Source: Amorphophallus konjac (lineage: Eukaryota; Streptophyta; Magnoliopsida; Alismatales; Araceae). Taken from it: a stretch of DNA of 64,000 nt. The notes beneath the pieces were generated by a model. That model worked only from the letters and a program-made list of their open reading frames with translations, had not been told where the DNA came from and did no database searches. Of this stretch, positions 44,713 to 56,700 are shown piece by piece. Location of the stretch: assembly GCA_022559845.1 (NCBI GenBank), contig CM040128.1, positions 224,177,643 through 224,241,642 on the forward strand. The letters run 5' to 3'. Position 1 is the first letter of the stretch; each line of letters begins with the position of its first letter. Made by a program: the position numbers and the translations under genes.

Positions 44713-45345
44713 CCATAGACGAGGGAGAAAGGTGAACAGCCGGTTGGGGTTTTGTAGATAGTACGATAGGCCCAGAGCGCTTCGTACATCCTTCTTCCCA
44801 ATCTTTTTTATTAGACTTGACAGTCTTTGCCAGCAACGTACATAGTGTCTTGTTAAAGGCTTCTGTAAGTCCATTGGTTTGAGGGTTGTAGGGGGACGAT
44901 GTCCTCCAGTCAATCTTGTATTTGTCGCCTAGCCGATAAACCTTCTGGTTCCTAAAATGGCTGCCATTATCAGAGATGATTCGGCTGGGGATCCTGAACC
45001 GAAATATTATATTCTGCTGGAAGAATCTTGCAACTAGCTCTCCCGTCACATCTCTTAGTGCTACCGCCTCCGCCCATCTAGAGAAGTAGTCTGTAGCTGC
45101 TAAGATATATTTGCACCCTGATGAAGATGCTGGTAGCGGCCCTACCGCGTCCGTGCCCCACTGAGCAAATGGCCAGCTTGGCAAGGTGGGATGTAGCGGC
45201 ACTGGAGGTCTCATTGCCACGTTAGCGTGTTCTTGAAACTTCTGACAAGCTTTGGCAAACTTGCAGCAATCATCAAATATAGTGGGCCAATAGTAACCCA
45301 ATTTCTTTATCTCAATTTTCATCTTTGGGCTAGCCTGGTGTGCTC
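44713..45345 (-). pseudogene. pol: Tat integrase, zinc-binding and catalytic core
   Basis: Minus strand. LGYYWPTIFDDC and a CKFAKACQKFQEHAN block mark the zinc-binding region. The catalytic core shows WGTDAVGPLP (Asp), RIISDNGSHF (Asp) and NPQTNGLTEAFNKTL (Glu). The D,D,E residues are all present. A one-base frame change near 44795 precedes the end of the core (LWAYRTIYKTPTG is in another frame), and a further change near 45330 separates it from the RNase H frame. The gene is then cut by Sirevirus A at 44713 within the conserved FSLVYG region and resumes at 32194. Integrase joins element cDNA to the chromosome. Confidence 0.9.
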
Positions 45346-46422
45346 CAGCTGTTTCCGCATGACTTCTTGCATCACCTGTCCTGCCTCTATTGAAGACAAG
45401 CAACGAAGTAGGACTTTCCTTCGGGCATCTGCCATTATTCGGAACAGGGTTCCGCTTCTCATCTCGTAAGAGTCCTTGACCCTCAGGAGCTTCATTCTCT
45501 GTTCTTTTTCTTTCCGGAGCTGTTGGTGTTGGAACCACCGCAGGAGATGTTCTCGCCAATCGGGCTGCCGAATCTCCTCAACGGCTACCACCTCAATTTC
45601 TTGTTCGTCGGCCAAGACCTCTGTTACACTGGGGACCTGCCGGCGGTTGATCACTATTATATTCAGGCTTGCGTCTGGCGGGACCGCCAATGAACTGGCC
45701 AGCTTAGCGAGGGCGTCTGCATAAGCATTCCGACCTCGGTTGATGTGCTTGATGCTGATGAAGTAAAATCTTGACATCAGGCGGGTTGCCAGCTGGTGAT
45801 AGGGGAGAAGCTCTTACTTTCGCACATCGAACTCTCCTTCCAGTTATTTTATTACTAGCATGGAATCTCCGAATGCTTCCAGCATCTGAATTCCCATGGA
45901 TAGAGCAATTTGCAACCCGATTATCAGAGCTTCATATTCTGCTTCGTTGTTTGTGCAGTGTTTGTTTATTGAGCAGGATGTGTGCACCACTTCTCCTTCT
46001 GGGGATTTCAGGACTATGCCTGCTCCTGCCCTGACTCTGGCCGCTCTAGTGGCAGAGGTGTCAATTCTGGAAGCGCCATCAAAATATAGCTGCCATAAGG
46101 AGGGCCGCACCTGAACGGCTTCCAGGGTTTCATCTTCAGGAAGCTCCGGTTCCAGCGGGCAGTCCCCAGGTACTGGGTGCTCGGCGAAGAAGTCTGCAAT
46201 AGCTTGGCCCTTGACGGCCTTGCGCGGTACATAGGAGATGTCAAACTCCATAAGGATTACCGCCCATTTGCCCAGGCGACCTTTAAGTGCCGGCTGGGAC
46301 ATAATATATTTCAGGGGATCCTGATTGGATACCAAGCTGATTTCATGCGACAACATGTAGTGTCGAAGCTTCTTAACTGCGAAGACCAGTGCCAGACAGA
46401 CCTTCTCAATATAAGTATATTT
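45319..46422 (-). pseudogene. pol: Tat second RNase H (archaeal-type) and pol spacer
   Basis: Minus strand. A degenerate end of the first RNase H (KGRLGKWAVILMEFDISYVP) and a spacer lead into a second RNase H: LYFDGASRIDTSATRAAR (Asp), NNEAEYEALIIGLQIAL (Glu), FGDSMLVIK (Asp), and, after two TAA codons (45844-45846 and 45814-45816), GRNAYADALAKLAS (Asp). A second, archaeal-like RNase H after the first is diagnostic of the Tat lineage. Both TAA codons sit where Gln is usual in this family. The frame also holds ILMEFDISYVPRKAVKGQAI, the typical junction sequence. Confidence 0.9.
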
Positions 46423-47556
46423 CTACTCAGTTCTGACCAGTCTCCGACTGAGGAAATAGAGGGCTTGCTCTTTCCCTTCTTCATTATTCTGGGCCAGCAT
46501 TGCCCCCAGGGAGTTGTGTGTAGCTGCTATATATAGTATCAATGGCCGTCCTTTCACCGGTGTGCCCAGCACTGGAGGAGTCTTCAGATAGTCTTTCAGC
46601 TTATCGAAGGCTGTCTGGCAGTCTTCATCCCAATAAAAGGGGACATCTTTCATCATCAGCTTGTGGAAAGGCTGGCATCGCCCTGACAAATTGGAAATGA
46701 ACCGCCGGATATAAGCCATGCGGCCCTTTAGTGATCTCAACTCGGAGAGATTCCTTGGTGGAGGTAACTCCTGAATTGCTTTGATTTTTGCAGGGTCTAT
46801 CTCGATCCCTCGATATCGGACAATGAAGCCCAAGAATTTTCCGCTCGATACTCCGAACGCGCATTTCATGGGATTCATCTTCAGCTCATGCTGCCTCAGC
46901 CTCTGAAAAATAATCCGGAGGTCTTGCGGATGGTCTTCCTTTCTTCTGGTTTTGACCACCAGATCATCTATGTAGCACTCGACCTTGTGGTAGAGCAACT
47001 CATCAAAGATTTTGGTCATTGCGCGCTGATAAGTTGCGCCGACATTCTTTAGTCCGAACGGCATCCTCTTATAATGATAAATGCCTTTAGGGGTTCGGAA
47101 AGCAGTATGGACCCGGTCATGCTCCGCGATCCAGATCTAGTTGTAACCGGATGACATGTCCATGAACGACAGGGCCTCGTGACCGGTTATGGCATCGATC
47201 ATGACTTCCGTTATTGGCACCGGAAAGTCATCTTTGGGGCAGGCTTTATTTAGATCTCGGAAGTCGACACATATCCGGATCTGTCCATTCTTCTTTTTCA
47301 CGGGGACGATGTTCGCCAGCCATGTGGTGTACTGGTTTTCCTCAACAAATCCCACGTCAATGAGCTTGTCGACTTCAGCACAAATTTGGGTAATGAGTTC
47401 TGGCCTCATGCGCCGTGGTGGTTGCTTCACCGGCTCGGCCTCAGGGCTGATTGCCAGCTCATGTTGCGAGACAGCGGGGCTTAGACCCGCAATTCTTTGT
47501 AAGTCCAGGCAAAGCAATCCCGGTACTCTAGCAGTAGCTGGACGTACAGCTCCCAT
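46423..47556 (-). pseudogene. pol: Tat reverse transcriptase and first RNase H
   Basis: Minus strand. The RT reads PPRRMRPELITQICAEVDKL, WLANIVPVKKKNGQIRICVD, FRDLNKACPKDDFP and FMDMSSGYN, then a TAG (47137-47139), IWIAEHDRVHTAF, MPFGLKNVGATYQRAM and the catalytic CYIDDLVVK (YIDD). The thumb and RNase H follow (LSELRSLKGRMAYIRRFISN, YWDEDCQTAFDKLKDYL, LILYIAATHNSLGAMLAQ) up to a TAG at 46423-46425. The start is not a true gene start: the polyprotein enters this frame from another after a frame change near 47480. All Asp residues of the RT active site that I can see are kept. Confidence 0.9.
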
Positions 47557-49525
47557 TCTTCTGGGGATAGTTGGGCACTGAGGAAGGTAGGCCTATGGTC
47601 CTCCTCATTTCCCAATTTGACTCTATCAGTTCATCGACTGTGGCTTGGCCTCCATCTTCTATCTCCGGAGGTGCCGGTTGGAGGTCAACGAAGTCTGGAA
47701 TACAATCTTGAGGGTCGAGTACTTCGACTTCCTCGTCAGACACCACCAGAGCTTCTTGAGGATTCTCTGTTTCTTGTGCTAGCGGCTGCACGGATCGTTC
47801 TATTAGCAGATCCACTGTCGTTACAGCTCCCAAGGGCGGGAGAGCAGCTTCAGTGTTTGTAGATGAGGTTGCAACCGTGACAGGCTGGTAGTTGTTTATT
47901 GCCGGGCTTGGACAGCGTCCTTGTTTTGTAGCAGAAGTTGAGGAGGTCTCCCCTCCTGGGGCAGTTGTATCTTCCGTAGAAGTGGCTTTTCCTTTCTTGG
48001 TAGCTGGTTCCCCTTGATCGGAGTCAACCGAGGCTTCCCTGATTGGTAGAAGGGGTGTTGAAGTTATCATCAGTAGGGCTCCACTGGAGGGAGAAATTCC
48101 TGCTTCTTCAGTATCTTCAGCTTCACTGCTGCTAGCCGTATCAAATTTGGCTTGAAGGGCCGCCTCTTCAGGGTAGACCTGCTCCCAGCATCGGCAGGGG
48201 ATCGAGGTCTCTATTTTTTGATTTCCAGGTTGAGCCAATTCAACATGCTCAGCTTCCGCCGGGTATTCATCAAAAGTTGCCCCCAGCGGGCTATCTTCAG
48301 CAGGATAGAAGGCGAAGATGGTGTCCACCTCGTATCGCCCACTGTAATAATATTCTTCCAGGGTGAAGCCCAACCCCGGATGTTGAGAGACACATCTCAT
48401 TTCCTTATCCAGATTTACGGGATGCCACATTTTTCGGAAAGCTTCCTTGCGCTTTTGAGACTTATCGGGGGGAATGTGCTGCTTCTGAAACATCCTGGCC
48501 ATCCGATCAGTTGTAAATGTCAGACCCTGGACGGGAACCGGTGGGTTGCTTATATCTTCGGGGAGGCTGCAGTCTGTGTCTTCCCGAGTAGGGTGCTCTT
48601 CAGCCGTATAGAACAAGCTGCTAGGTCCATCTTCATGTGTCACCTCCCAAGTTTTGAAAGGCTCGACAGTAGGGTTATCAAGGCCGGGAGTTGGCTTGGT
48701 AAGGCCATCCGGGATTTCAATATGATTGTGCCGTCGAGCGACCCGCACTTCATTAGCTTCAGGGTATAATATTGGGGGTGCTGTTCTGCCCACGTCCCCG
48801 GATGCTGTGATATGGGAGACCACCTTGGGCTTGACATATCCGCGCGGCGGTGGTGGATACCAACTGCTGCCAGATGTGCTTCCTGATGCCCCCGTAGGGG
48901 TCTTAGCTTCAGAGGTCTTCTGGGAAGGCCCTGTATATAGGTTGGCATCCGCCAAATGACATTCAAACACCTCGAATGGGTGGGGGTCTGTAAATATCCT
49001 CTCCTCTTTCCCTTGGAGACTGTACTTGATGCATTGGTGGAGCGTGGAGGGCACCACCATATTTTCATGCAGCCATGGGCGGCCGAGCAGTGCTTTGTAC
49101 GAGGTGCGGGAGTCAATGACATGGAACTGTACCATCGTAGTGAAATCTACTAAGGTGAGGGTGAACTCTGCCACTCCCATTGACACTTCACATTTTTGAT
49201 TGAAGCCGACGATACGCATATCTCCGACTTTCTCGAGATGCACGTTAAAGTGGTGCCTCTCATATATTCTATAAGGTAGGATGTTGACCGCTGCACTGGG
49301 GTCAACCAGAATACTGTTCAGCTCCCTTCCATTCAGGTGCCCCTTCATATACAGCGGCCTGTTGTGGCTGATGGTGGGCAGTAGCATGTCGTCTGGAGTG
49401 AAGGTCATGCTAGCCTCCGGCATTGCTTCGGTCAGACATGTCTCAAAATGTGCAGGCGTCTGGAGAGCAGTAATAATCGCATGTCGGGTATCTTTACTCA
49501 AAGAAAGGATCTCCTAGATTGTAAA
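47528..49525 (-). pseudogene. pol: Tat protease region and linker to RT
   Basis: Minus strand, 657 codons open. The aspartic protease lies at residues about 55-165: HLNGRELNSILVDPSAAVNI, with the flap/core further on (VQFHVIDSRTSYKALLGRPW) and the LLGRPWL motif. The catalytic stretch normally reads D-x-G-S/T-x-V-N; here it is DPSAAVN, so the Gly is lost and cleavage is doubtful. Then follow 450 residues of Ser/Pro/Glu-rich linker without a recognised domain, ending near the RT. Upstream, TGA 49526-49528 and a TAG near 49514 separate it from Gag. It would process the Gag-Pol polyprotein. Confidence 0.8.
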
Positions 49526-50131
49526 TCAAGCAGGGAGCTTCTTGAGTAGCTTCATTATTCGGCTCCCAGCTCGGACATTGGAGAGCTTCATCTCTTCAGC
49601 CCATCTGGGCTTGGGGAGGTTTTGATTTACGGGCCCTGAGGGACCTACTTCATCTTCCTCAGATTCGGCGCCCTTCTGGCTGGTACCAACTTCTGGGTTT
49701 TCTTTGTCAGCTACTGCGGGGCAAGCTCCATCTGCATTTGGATCTTCGGCAGATTGTGCTAGCTGCGGGTAAACGGCCCCGGGTGTAGGGTTGGCCTCCT
49801 GGCAAGGCTGCTTCCCCTTGGACATCTTCATGAATTTAAGAAATGAAGGGACCCCCTTGCCCCCACTCTTGTTATATAGGCCTGATAGAGGAGGGATTTG
49901 GACTCCCTTGACCTCCGGCGGAGGTGTCTTGTAGGGTTGCTCCCCTCTGAACATGATGTTGTGATTGGGTGGCGGCTGGCGCCCCCATTTTCTGCCTGAC
50001 CGAGTGGCATGTGCAGCTGCAGCCTTGGCCTTGCCTCCCCCAGCATGGGGTGTGAAATAAATTTCCTCTTCTTCCTCCTCTCCGGGCAGGTTGAAGAGTG
50101 CTGATAGAGTATGACAGGAAACAACCTGCAC
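49526..50131 (-). pseudogene. gag: Tat Gag-protease linker segment
   Basis: Minus strand, 201 codons in the same frame as the protease. No conserved domain is visible. A Glu run (EEEEEEIYFTPHAGGG), a basic Pro-rich middle and an acidic tail end in EEMKLSNVRAGSRIMKLLKK. Codon order and position place it between the Gag nucleocapsid part and protease. It overlaps a longer open frame (49828-50262) that I consider a shadow because its composition is anomalous (Arg/Lys-rich). Confidence 0.55.
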
Positions 50132-50316
50132 TTTATCAGCCTCAGCGGCCTTCCTTTTCTTCTTCTTTTCTTTCTTCTACTTTTTTGCTTCTGCGGGCGG
50201 GTGCCCCCAGAACAGACTGCCCTTTCTGTCGGGTGCCTCTTCAGCTTCCTCCTTTTGTTCAAGTGAGAGCTGCTCTACTTCTTGCCACGTGACGTGGTCC
50301 CGCACCAGCAAGGGCT

Positions 50317-52275
50317 TCAGTTTTGGCTCACGTATTCGTCCAGCCCCTTAATGAGGTTTTGCAGTCGAAGGACCCCAGGATTGGTCTCTTTAACCACTGG
50401 CAGCGGAGTTTGTCTCCTCCGATTATGTGTAGGTATCCTGACAGTTGTAGGTGGAGTGACCCATATGGGCGCTACCACTGGCGGAGCAGGTCGGGGTGTG
50501 ACACCACAGATATGTGCCCCCTCTTTCGGGCGAGGTGCCCTCTTTTTCTTGTGCTTCACAGGGACATGCTTCCATCCCTGCTGTTCTTTCATGGGCTCCA
50601 AGAAATGAGCTTCATAGGTGCTCCGCGTGCTTGTTTCAGAGATCTCCTCGGGCAGTGCCTGGTATAGGGAGATCATGTTGACTCCTGCCCTCCTCCGAGG
50701 GGCTTCATGTGGCTGAGGAGGGTCCACTTTGTACTCTCCCAGCTCAATTTCATTCTTCTTCACCATCCCTTCGATGATGTCCTTGAAAACATAGCAGTCT
50801 TCGATTGGATGCCCCAACATCTGGTGGTTGGGGCAGAATCTTGGATTGTATTTTCTCTTTAAGTCCTCCAGCCTCCTTGGCTCTGGCAGGGTGACCATGC
50901 TATATTCCGTTACCCAGTCGAACAGAACCCAGGTCTTGTCCTTTGGAAAGGAATAGGCCTTCTTCATCTTGTCCCTCAGCGAAGGACCTTCTTTGCCGTC
51001 TGAGACTTCTGCAGGCTGTGGGGTGACTCCCTTCTTGCCTTCACTTTTCTATTGTTCGAACGTCTTTATGTCAAGAGCGTTCGCTTCTTTAGGCGAGGAG
51101 CGCCGCTCTACCGCCTTGCCCTTCTGGGTCGTGCTGACAGCAGATGTAGGGGCAGGTCTGGCCAGAAAAGCTTCCACCTCGGCCACGACATTATTCAGTC
51201 ATTCGAACGACTGTATTTCCATCCAAATCATCTTTTCCAGGACCTCCCTTCTAAGATTCTGTTTGCATATTTGCACAGCGTCCTCCTGATGCGGGGGCCG
51301 CTTGCACCTCATTCCGAGGTTCCTCCACCTCTTGATATAATCGAGGGCTGTCTCATCGGCCCTCTGCTTCGTTGAGTAGAGTTCGGCCACTGTGACCTCC
51401 CTCTCTGTAACATGGAATCTTTCTCTGAACTTCTTCTGCATATCCGGCCAGTCGCTGATTGACCCGGCCGAGAGGCTAGAATACCATTCAAATACGAGCC
51501 CCGTCAGCGAGGACCCGAAGAATTTTAGCAAGTATGACTCGTTGGTGGCCAAGTCGCCCATGACAGTCATATAATAGGCTATGTGTTCTCTCGGGGATCC
51601 CTTCCCGTTGAATTTGTCAAACTTGGGCGGCTTGTCGATTCTCGGGGGAAGCCGTTTAGCAGCATGGTGTTGCGGGTATGGCACCCGGTATGCATCGAAC
51701 GTGACGTAGTCGCCTTCACCCCTTTCTGCGAGCTTCAGCTCGATCATTCTTTCCACCATCATCCAGTTCATAACTGTAGGGTCAACCGGATCTGGGTAGA
51801 AGTGTGCCGGCTGTAGGTACGGGGTGACCAAGGTGGTCGCCTGTGGAGGACGCAGCAGCGGGGGTGTCTGGTGCACCTGAGGAAGCACCGGTGGTAGCAG
51901 CGGCTGGAGCTGTGGTGGCCGCTGTTGCATTGTCGCCATGCTTGGTTCTGACGACTGAGGTAGTGTGTAGAGCGGTGGAGGGCCGTCATGATGGACCGCT
52001 CCCCGGGATGATTCACCCTGGAGTTCGGGTGGTTTGGAAGCTGAGGACTGTTCAATTTTCTCCATCAGCTGCTTCTTCAGCAAGTCTATCTCTTGCCGAT
52101 ATTTCTGAAGTAATATCAAGACTGATGGGTCTATAGTGGCTGTAGTGGGGATAACTTCTGCTGTCTCCCCAGACGTACCCTCGGGCAGGATGTCGAGGGG
52201 GACGTCGTCTTCTTCCTCTGCCGTCACCACATTGGCGGTCAGGATGGGGGCCTTATCATCCCACTGGTGGTAGAC
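50317..52275 (-). pseudogene. gag: Tat Gag
   Basis: Minus strand. After an N-terminal Pro/Gln-rich stretch with a short coiled coil (VLILLQKYRQEIDLLKKQLM), the gypsy Gag core reads PPKFDKFNGKGSPREHIAYY, FGSSLTGLVFEWYSSL, MQKKFRERFHVTEREVTVAE and TALDYIKRWRNLGMRC. A TGA at 51199-51201 and a TAG at 51049-51051 interrupt it. It continues in the same frame to a C-terminal part, DLKRKYNPRFCPNHQMLGHP and IEDCYVFKDIIEGMVKKNEI, which resembles the Tat zinc-binding region (C-x2-H ... H ... C), and ends at 50317. Gag forms the particle and binds RNA. The frame is shared with ORF1 upstream and separated from it only by a TAG. Confidence 0.85.
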
Positions 52276-53607
52276 CTAGGGTTGTTTTCCTTTAGTCATC
52301 ATCAGGAGCTCCCTTGCTGCTTCTGTCCTCCGAGTGATAAGCCCTGGCCTTGCGGCCAACTGAGCCAATTCTCGGGGATCTTCGGGGAGCCCCCCATATC
52401 GGTTGGATATACCAGCCATGTTGCAGGTGAAGACCTGCATCCTTCTCCTTTGTCGATGGACCCTCCTTTTAGCTTGATGCGGGAAGGCCAACCTCTCGAA
52501 CACAGAAGTTCTTCTTGTTTCTTCCTGCTTGGGGATGGCTTCATCGGCTTCGATCTCGAAGCCGTTGTCATATCCATTGTCATCGACCGACGACACCATC
52601 ATTCTTTCTCCTACCTCTTCTTCATCTGCCATTGACGGACAGTAGTCTTTATCGGCGGCGGCTGCTTGCATCAGTCGCTGTTGCCCAAGCGAGGGGTTGC
52701 CTAACCCTCGAAAATAGTTTCTGACCAGGCAAGTCATCTCTTCTTGACCCAGCTCTTGATGTAACACGGGGGATGATTGTCGGCCTCCCGCAGGAGGGAT
52801 ATAAGCTAGCCGAGCTCCGTCTGCAGGTTGTTGGAATCTTCGTCCCGCAGCTGGGACGTTGGCTTGATAGGCAGCAGCCCGGAAACTTCTGCGGCGCGGA
52901 GGATCCGCAACCACTTCTTCTTCTTTCGGGGCCAGGCCCCTTTCTCGTCTCTCCTCCGCCTCGTCGTACACAGGACGGCGGCAGATAGGTACCAGCTGAT
53001 GGACAGGTTGGGCCCACTTGGGAACCCACACCTGTTTGAACTTTCTCGGCCTGGGGGCCGACCTTCCTTGGCCATAGTGGCCGATTTCTTCTCTTTCTGC
53101 CCTCCTTCCAGCGAGGGCCTGGTATGTGTTGTGGACAGGGATGGTGGGGATGACTCGGTCCGGAACCATCCGTGTGTTGCGTCCGTTGAGGAAGACGCGC
53201 ATGCCACCCACCATCATGGACTTGCCGGACTGAGATAGAGTCCCGGTAATCACAGCAGCACTCCTTTGGACTTGCTGGCGTTGACGTCCTCCAGGGTGCT
53301 TGTTGACAATATTGGGGCGGGCCCCACGTATGGCGTGGTGCACCAGACAGCTAGCGGCTGGGGCCGGACTCTTGGATGAGTCGTTGCAGCAACGAGCCTT
53401 CAGAGGCTCCACCTTCCCCACAGCTTCCTCGACAGGTTCCGGGGCTTCGATTTCCAGCATGTCCACGAAGGCCAACCCCAAGAAGTTGGGGAAGCCGACG
53501 GCGGCAGGGAAGCTACCGAATTCCATGGGCACCGCCAGGTACCCTTGTGCATGCCCCGCGATGATCGACGGGTCAAAACCTACGCCAGTCAATCCAGTCA
53601 TTGTCAT
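52276..53607 (-). pseudogene. Tat ORF1, upstream of Gag
   Basis: Minus strand. The ATG at 53607 (MTMTGLTGVGFDPS) is the first after the leader and leaves 95 nt to the primer site; 443 codons to a TAG at 52276-52278. An additional ORF before gag is known in Ogre-type Tat elements and has no assigned function. I see no catalytic motif. The protein is Ala/Arg/Glu-rich with PRKFKQVWVPKWAQPVHQLV in the middle and an acidic stretch near the end (MADEEEVGERMMVSSVDDNG). It is in the same frame as Gag, with only this TAG and 15 codons between, so the TAG may be a mutation or a real stop with readthrough. Confidence 0.7.
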
Positions 53608-53701
53608 CGTTCGCCTGTAAAGATAAACAAGCCAACGATCAGCAGACTTTGAGAGGGCCTCGAAGTCCAAGCATCTCGGCAAAGAGATGAAAGGTGACAC
53701 T

Positions 53702-53720
53702 GGTCCCACCGGGCGTGCCA
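53702..53720 (-). other. Primer-binding site of the Tat element
   Basis: The minus strand reads TGGCACGCCCGGTGGGACC, three bases inside the 5' LTR end. It starts with the TGG expected to pair with a tRNA CCA end. The tRNA identity is not certain from memory. Confidence 0.7.
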
Positions 53721-53723
53721 GAC

Positions 53724-53754
53724 TGTTTGCGATGGGTTTATTCCTTCTTATTAT

Positions 53755-53795
<41 letters not shown>

Positions 53796-56700
53796 CTTAT
53801 TTTACGTGTCGATCAACCAATTAATTAACTGGTAATTAACTGACTGATTGACGACACGGGCGTGCCAGTCACGTACGTGACAAGTTTATTATGCGCTCAT
53901 CTTGACCTGTATCGGGTGAGAGTGAGGTTCGGTCGGGACCAACAATCCGCCATACCATAAAGGCTATGGCGTTAATTACATCCCCCGTGAGGAGGGAACA
54001 CCTTTGATTAATTGCCGAGATAGTGGGCTGTCGAGGCCGGAATAAAAGATGCGATGTTATGAACATGACAAGATCACGTGAGATGCATCTATCTATCATG
54101 CAAGAGAGGCATGGTTTATTAAATCAATGACCCTCGATACAGGGCGGAGGATGTAGGTCCGAAGACCATTGCGCGTAGCGGAGACTTCCGATCGGGCGTA
54201 ACCCGGCCTTCCGTCGGTGCCATTTGATATACTCGAGGGTCTATGCAAGCATGCATGCATGATGATGATAACTATGCTAAGCATGGCAACAGAATTATGA
54301 AAGTAAGCAGTGATCAATCATGTCTGTTAATCTCCGCCAAGTGAGGCAAGGATAGTAGCACAAACCTGATAGTAAAATGATTCGGATCCTAACGTCACTT
54401 CTCTTATTCAGTTTATTAGGATTCATTAATTCCGGCCACGGGAGACGAAGGTCAGCCCGAGGGTGGGTGAATGATTAAAACAACATCAGGGCTTAAAACC
54501 AATGCAGCCACGCATAGGGGTAGGGTTCCCCGACGCGGCCAAACGTGGGCAAACAGAACTAATCCGGCGCGACCAGACGTAGGTAAAAGGGCTAAACCGG
54601 CGCGGCCAAAACATAGGTAAACGGGCTAAACCGGCGCGGCCATGGACAACTGTTAGCCCGGCGCGAAGGCCCTGGGGCGCGCTGGTTTAGGGCGCGCCGG
54701 GAACGGGGCAACCAGCACGAAGAAGAAAATGAGTCTTATGTTGATACGGCGCGGTAGGGTACCGCGCCGTATTAGGGCGCGCCGGGTTCGGGCCGTGCCG
54801 TTTTAGTCAATTTTAGAAGAAATTCACAGTATTTTGGTTCATTCAAGATCCTTATGATAGTTTCAAGTCAACCAGACCGATTACTTGTTTGATTGAAGTC
54901 CAAGATCCCTCGGAAATGATGCAGTAAGTCAGTGCGAGGTTCACACTCGAGCACTGAGTTGATTGGGTTCAGAATGAACATCGGATTACGGCTTAATTAT
55001 TCTGAGTCTACCCAAAATTGGGCAGCATCTCCTCTGAACATGGAGAGTTGCAGGGGAGGAACGGGGTCATACCCACTTGTGGAGTAAGCCCCTAAACCGC
55101 CGGTCTTCACAGTGGCAGCCCGCAAACTCCCAACGGATAGGGTACCCCGAGGACTAGCCTGCGAGGGGCACCAAGGCTCCGTGGGTGAGGATAGAGGGAT
55201 GAGGCCACTGATAGTGGGAGCGGCACCCCGAGGGCTAGCCTACGAGGGGTGGGCAACCCACATCCTATGACACATCCCTTAGAGGGACCGACCATTAAGA
55301 GAGTGAAGCTCCGAGGGCTAGCCTACTAGGAGCACACATCCCTTGGCCTCTATCGTGTCTCCAGATTGTTGGGGCTAAGCTTGTTAGGCTAGGACCCCTG
55401 TTATTATCTACTGTGGCGGGAAGCATCTACCATCGAGAGGTAGAGCCCTCGATCACCCAGCAGTTCCGTGAAGCAATGGGGAATGTCCCCCTCCCCGGGC
55501 GATTAAGACGGAATGAAAGAATTTCGGAACGGTTCAACTGACCGCGATGCAGAAGGGTAGTCAATGCACAGATGAGATGAACCAATCGTAGAAGCATATG
55601 CTCGAACAACTAGGACGCAACATTTAGGCGATGGATCCTGCCATCCCAAAGGCGACTCCCACCTCGCGAGCAACAGAGCAGTACGAAGGGAGGAGTTAAT
55701 GGGAGTTGGACCCTCAATACCACGGTGGGAAGAAGCATGCGCATGAGCACAGCTCTGTCCACGGAGGGGATACAAAGACCCTTAAAACAAACATGGAAGC
55801 GGTCGATGGGACAGACTCGAGCAGGGGTCGTTTCTGTAGCCCGCGATGCTTCGGGGCATGATCGGGACTCGAGGAAACCGGAGTCGGGAACCACGCGCGG
55901 AAGAACTCATACATATGCATTGACATAGATAGAGAAGGGGAATAAGCTTCAAGCATTCATTCGACCTATTGGTCCACGCATCTATATACATATCACCACC
56001 CAGTAGACGGGGATGGACTAACATTTACATTACAAATCCAGTGCCGGCATCGTCGCCCGGTCGCCGTTCATCAGTTGCAGAGGCAGAGGGATGCGCAGAG
56101 GAAGAACAATGAAAAAAACATATGGCGAGGAGGGGGGGAGGATTGGTTCATATCATCGCCATCCTTCACCCCTCTCGCTTACATTCGTCGGAGAGAAAGC
56201 AAAGAAGCGTAGCCGAAGAACCACGACTCGGGCACCCACCTGTTCTAGAAAATAGAGTGTCGGAACGCCTTCCTCCTCTCTCACTCCGAAGGGCTGCAGA
56301 TGAGAACGAGAGACGGCCGCTGGAGAAATCTTTGAGAGACTCTGCTTCTTTCGCAAGAAAGAAGCCCTTTCTCCCTCGAAGACGACTGACCCTCTTTCCT
56401 TTTCCTTCTCTTTTTTTCTTTCTTGATTTTTCCTTTTTGATTCGAACAGCCATATATATATACCCCAGTTTGAGATTTCATCCGGCGTGAAGATTGGTGC
56501 GCCGGGGAAGGGCCCTCTGCATCCTTTGCGCGCCGGCACAAGAGGGCGCCGGATAAGGGGTTCTTGCGCGCGGAATGGGGGGGCGACGGACGGAGGCGCG
56601 CCAGTTTAGGGCGCGTCGTGCTAGCACCCTTCGCACGTCGTGAATCGGCCGATGAGTCCGGAGATGATTCCGGGGATCACCGTGAACATTTATCTCGCCA

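Noticed and set aside
49828..50262. 144-codon Arg/Lys-rich minus-strand frame
   Set aside because: It overlaps a better frame that continues into the protease. Composition looks like an out-of-frame reading of Glu-rich codons.
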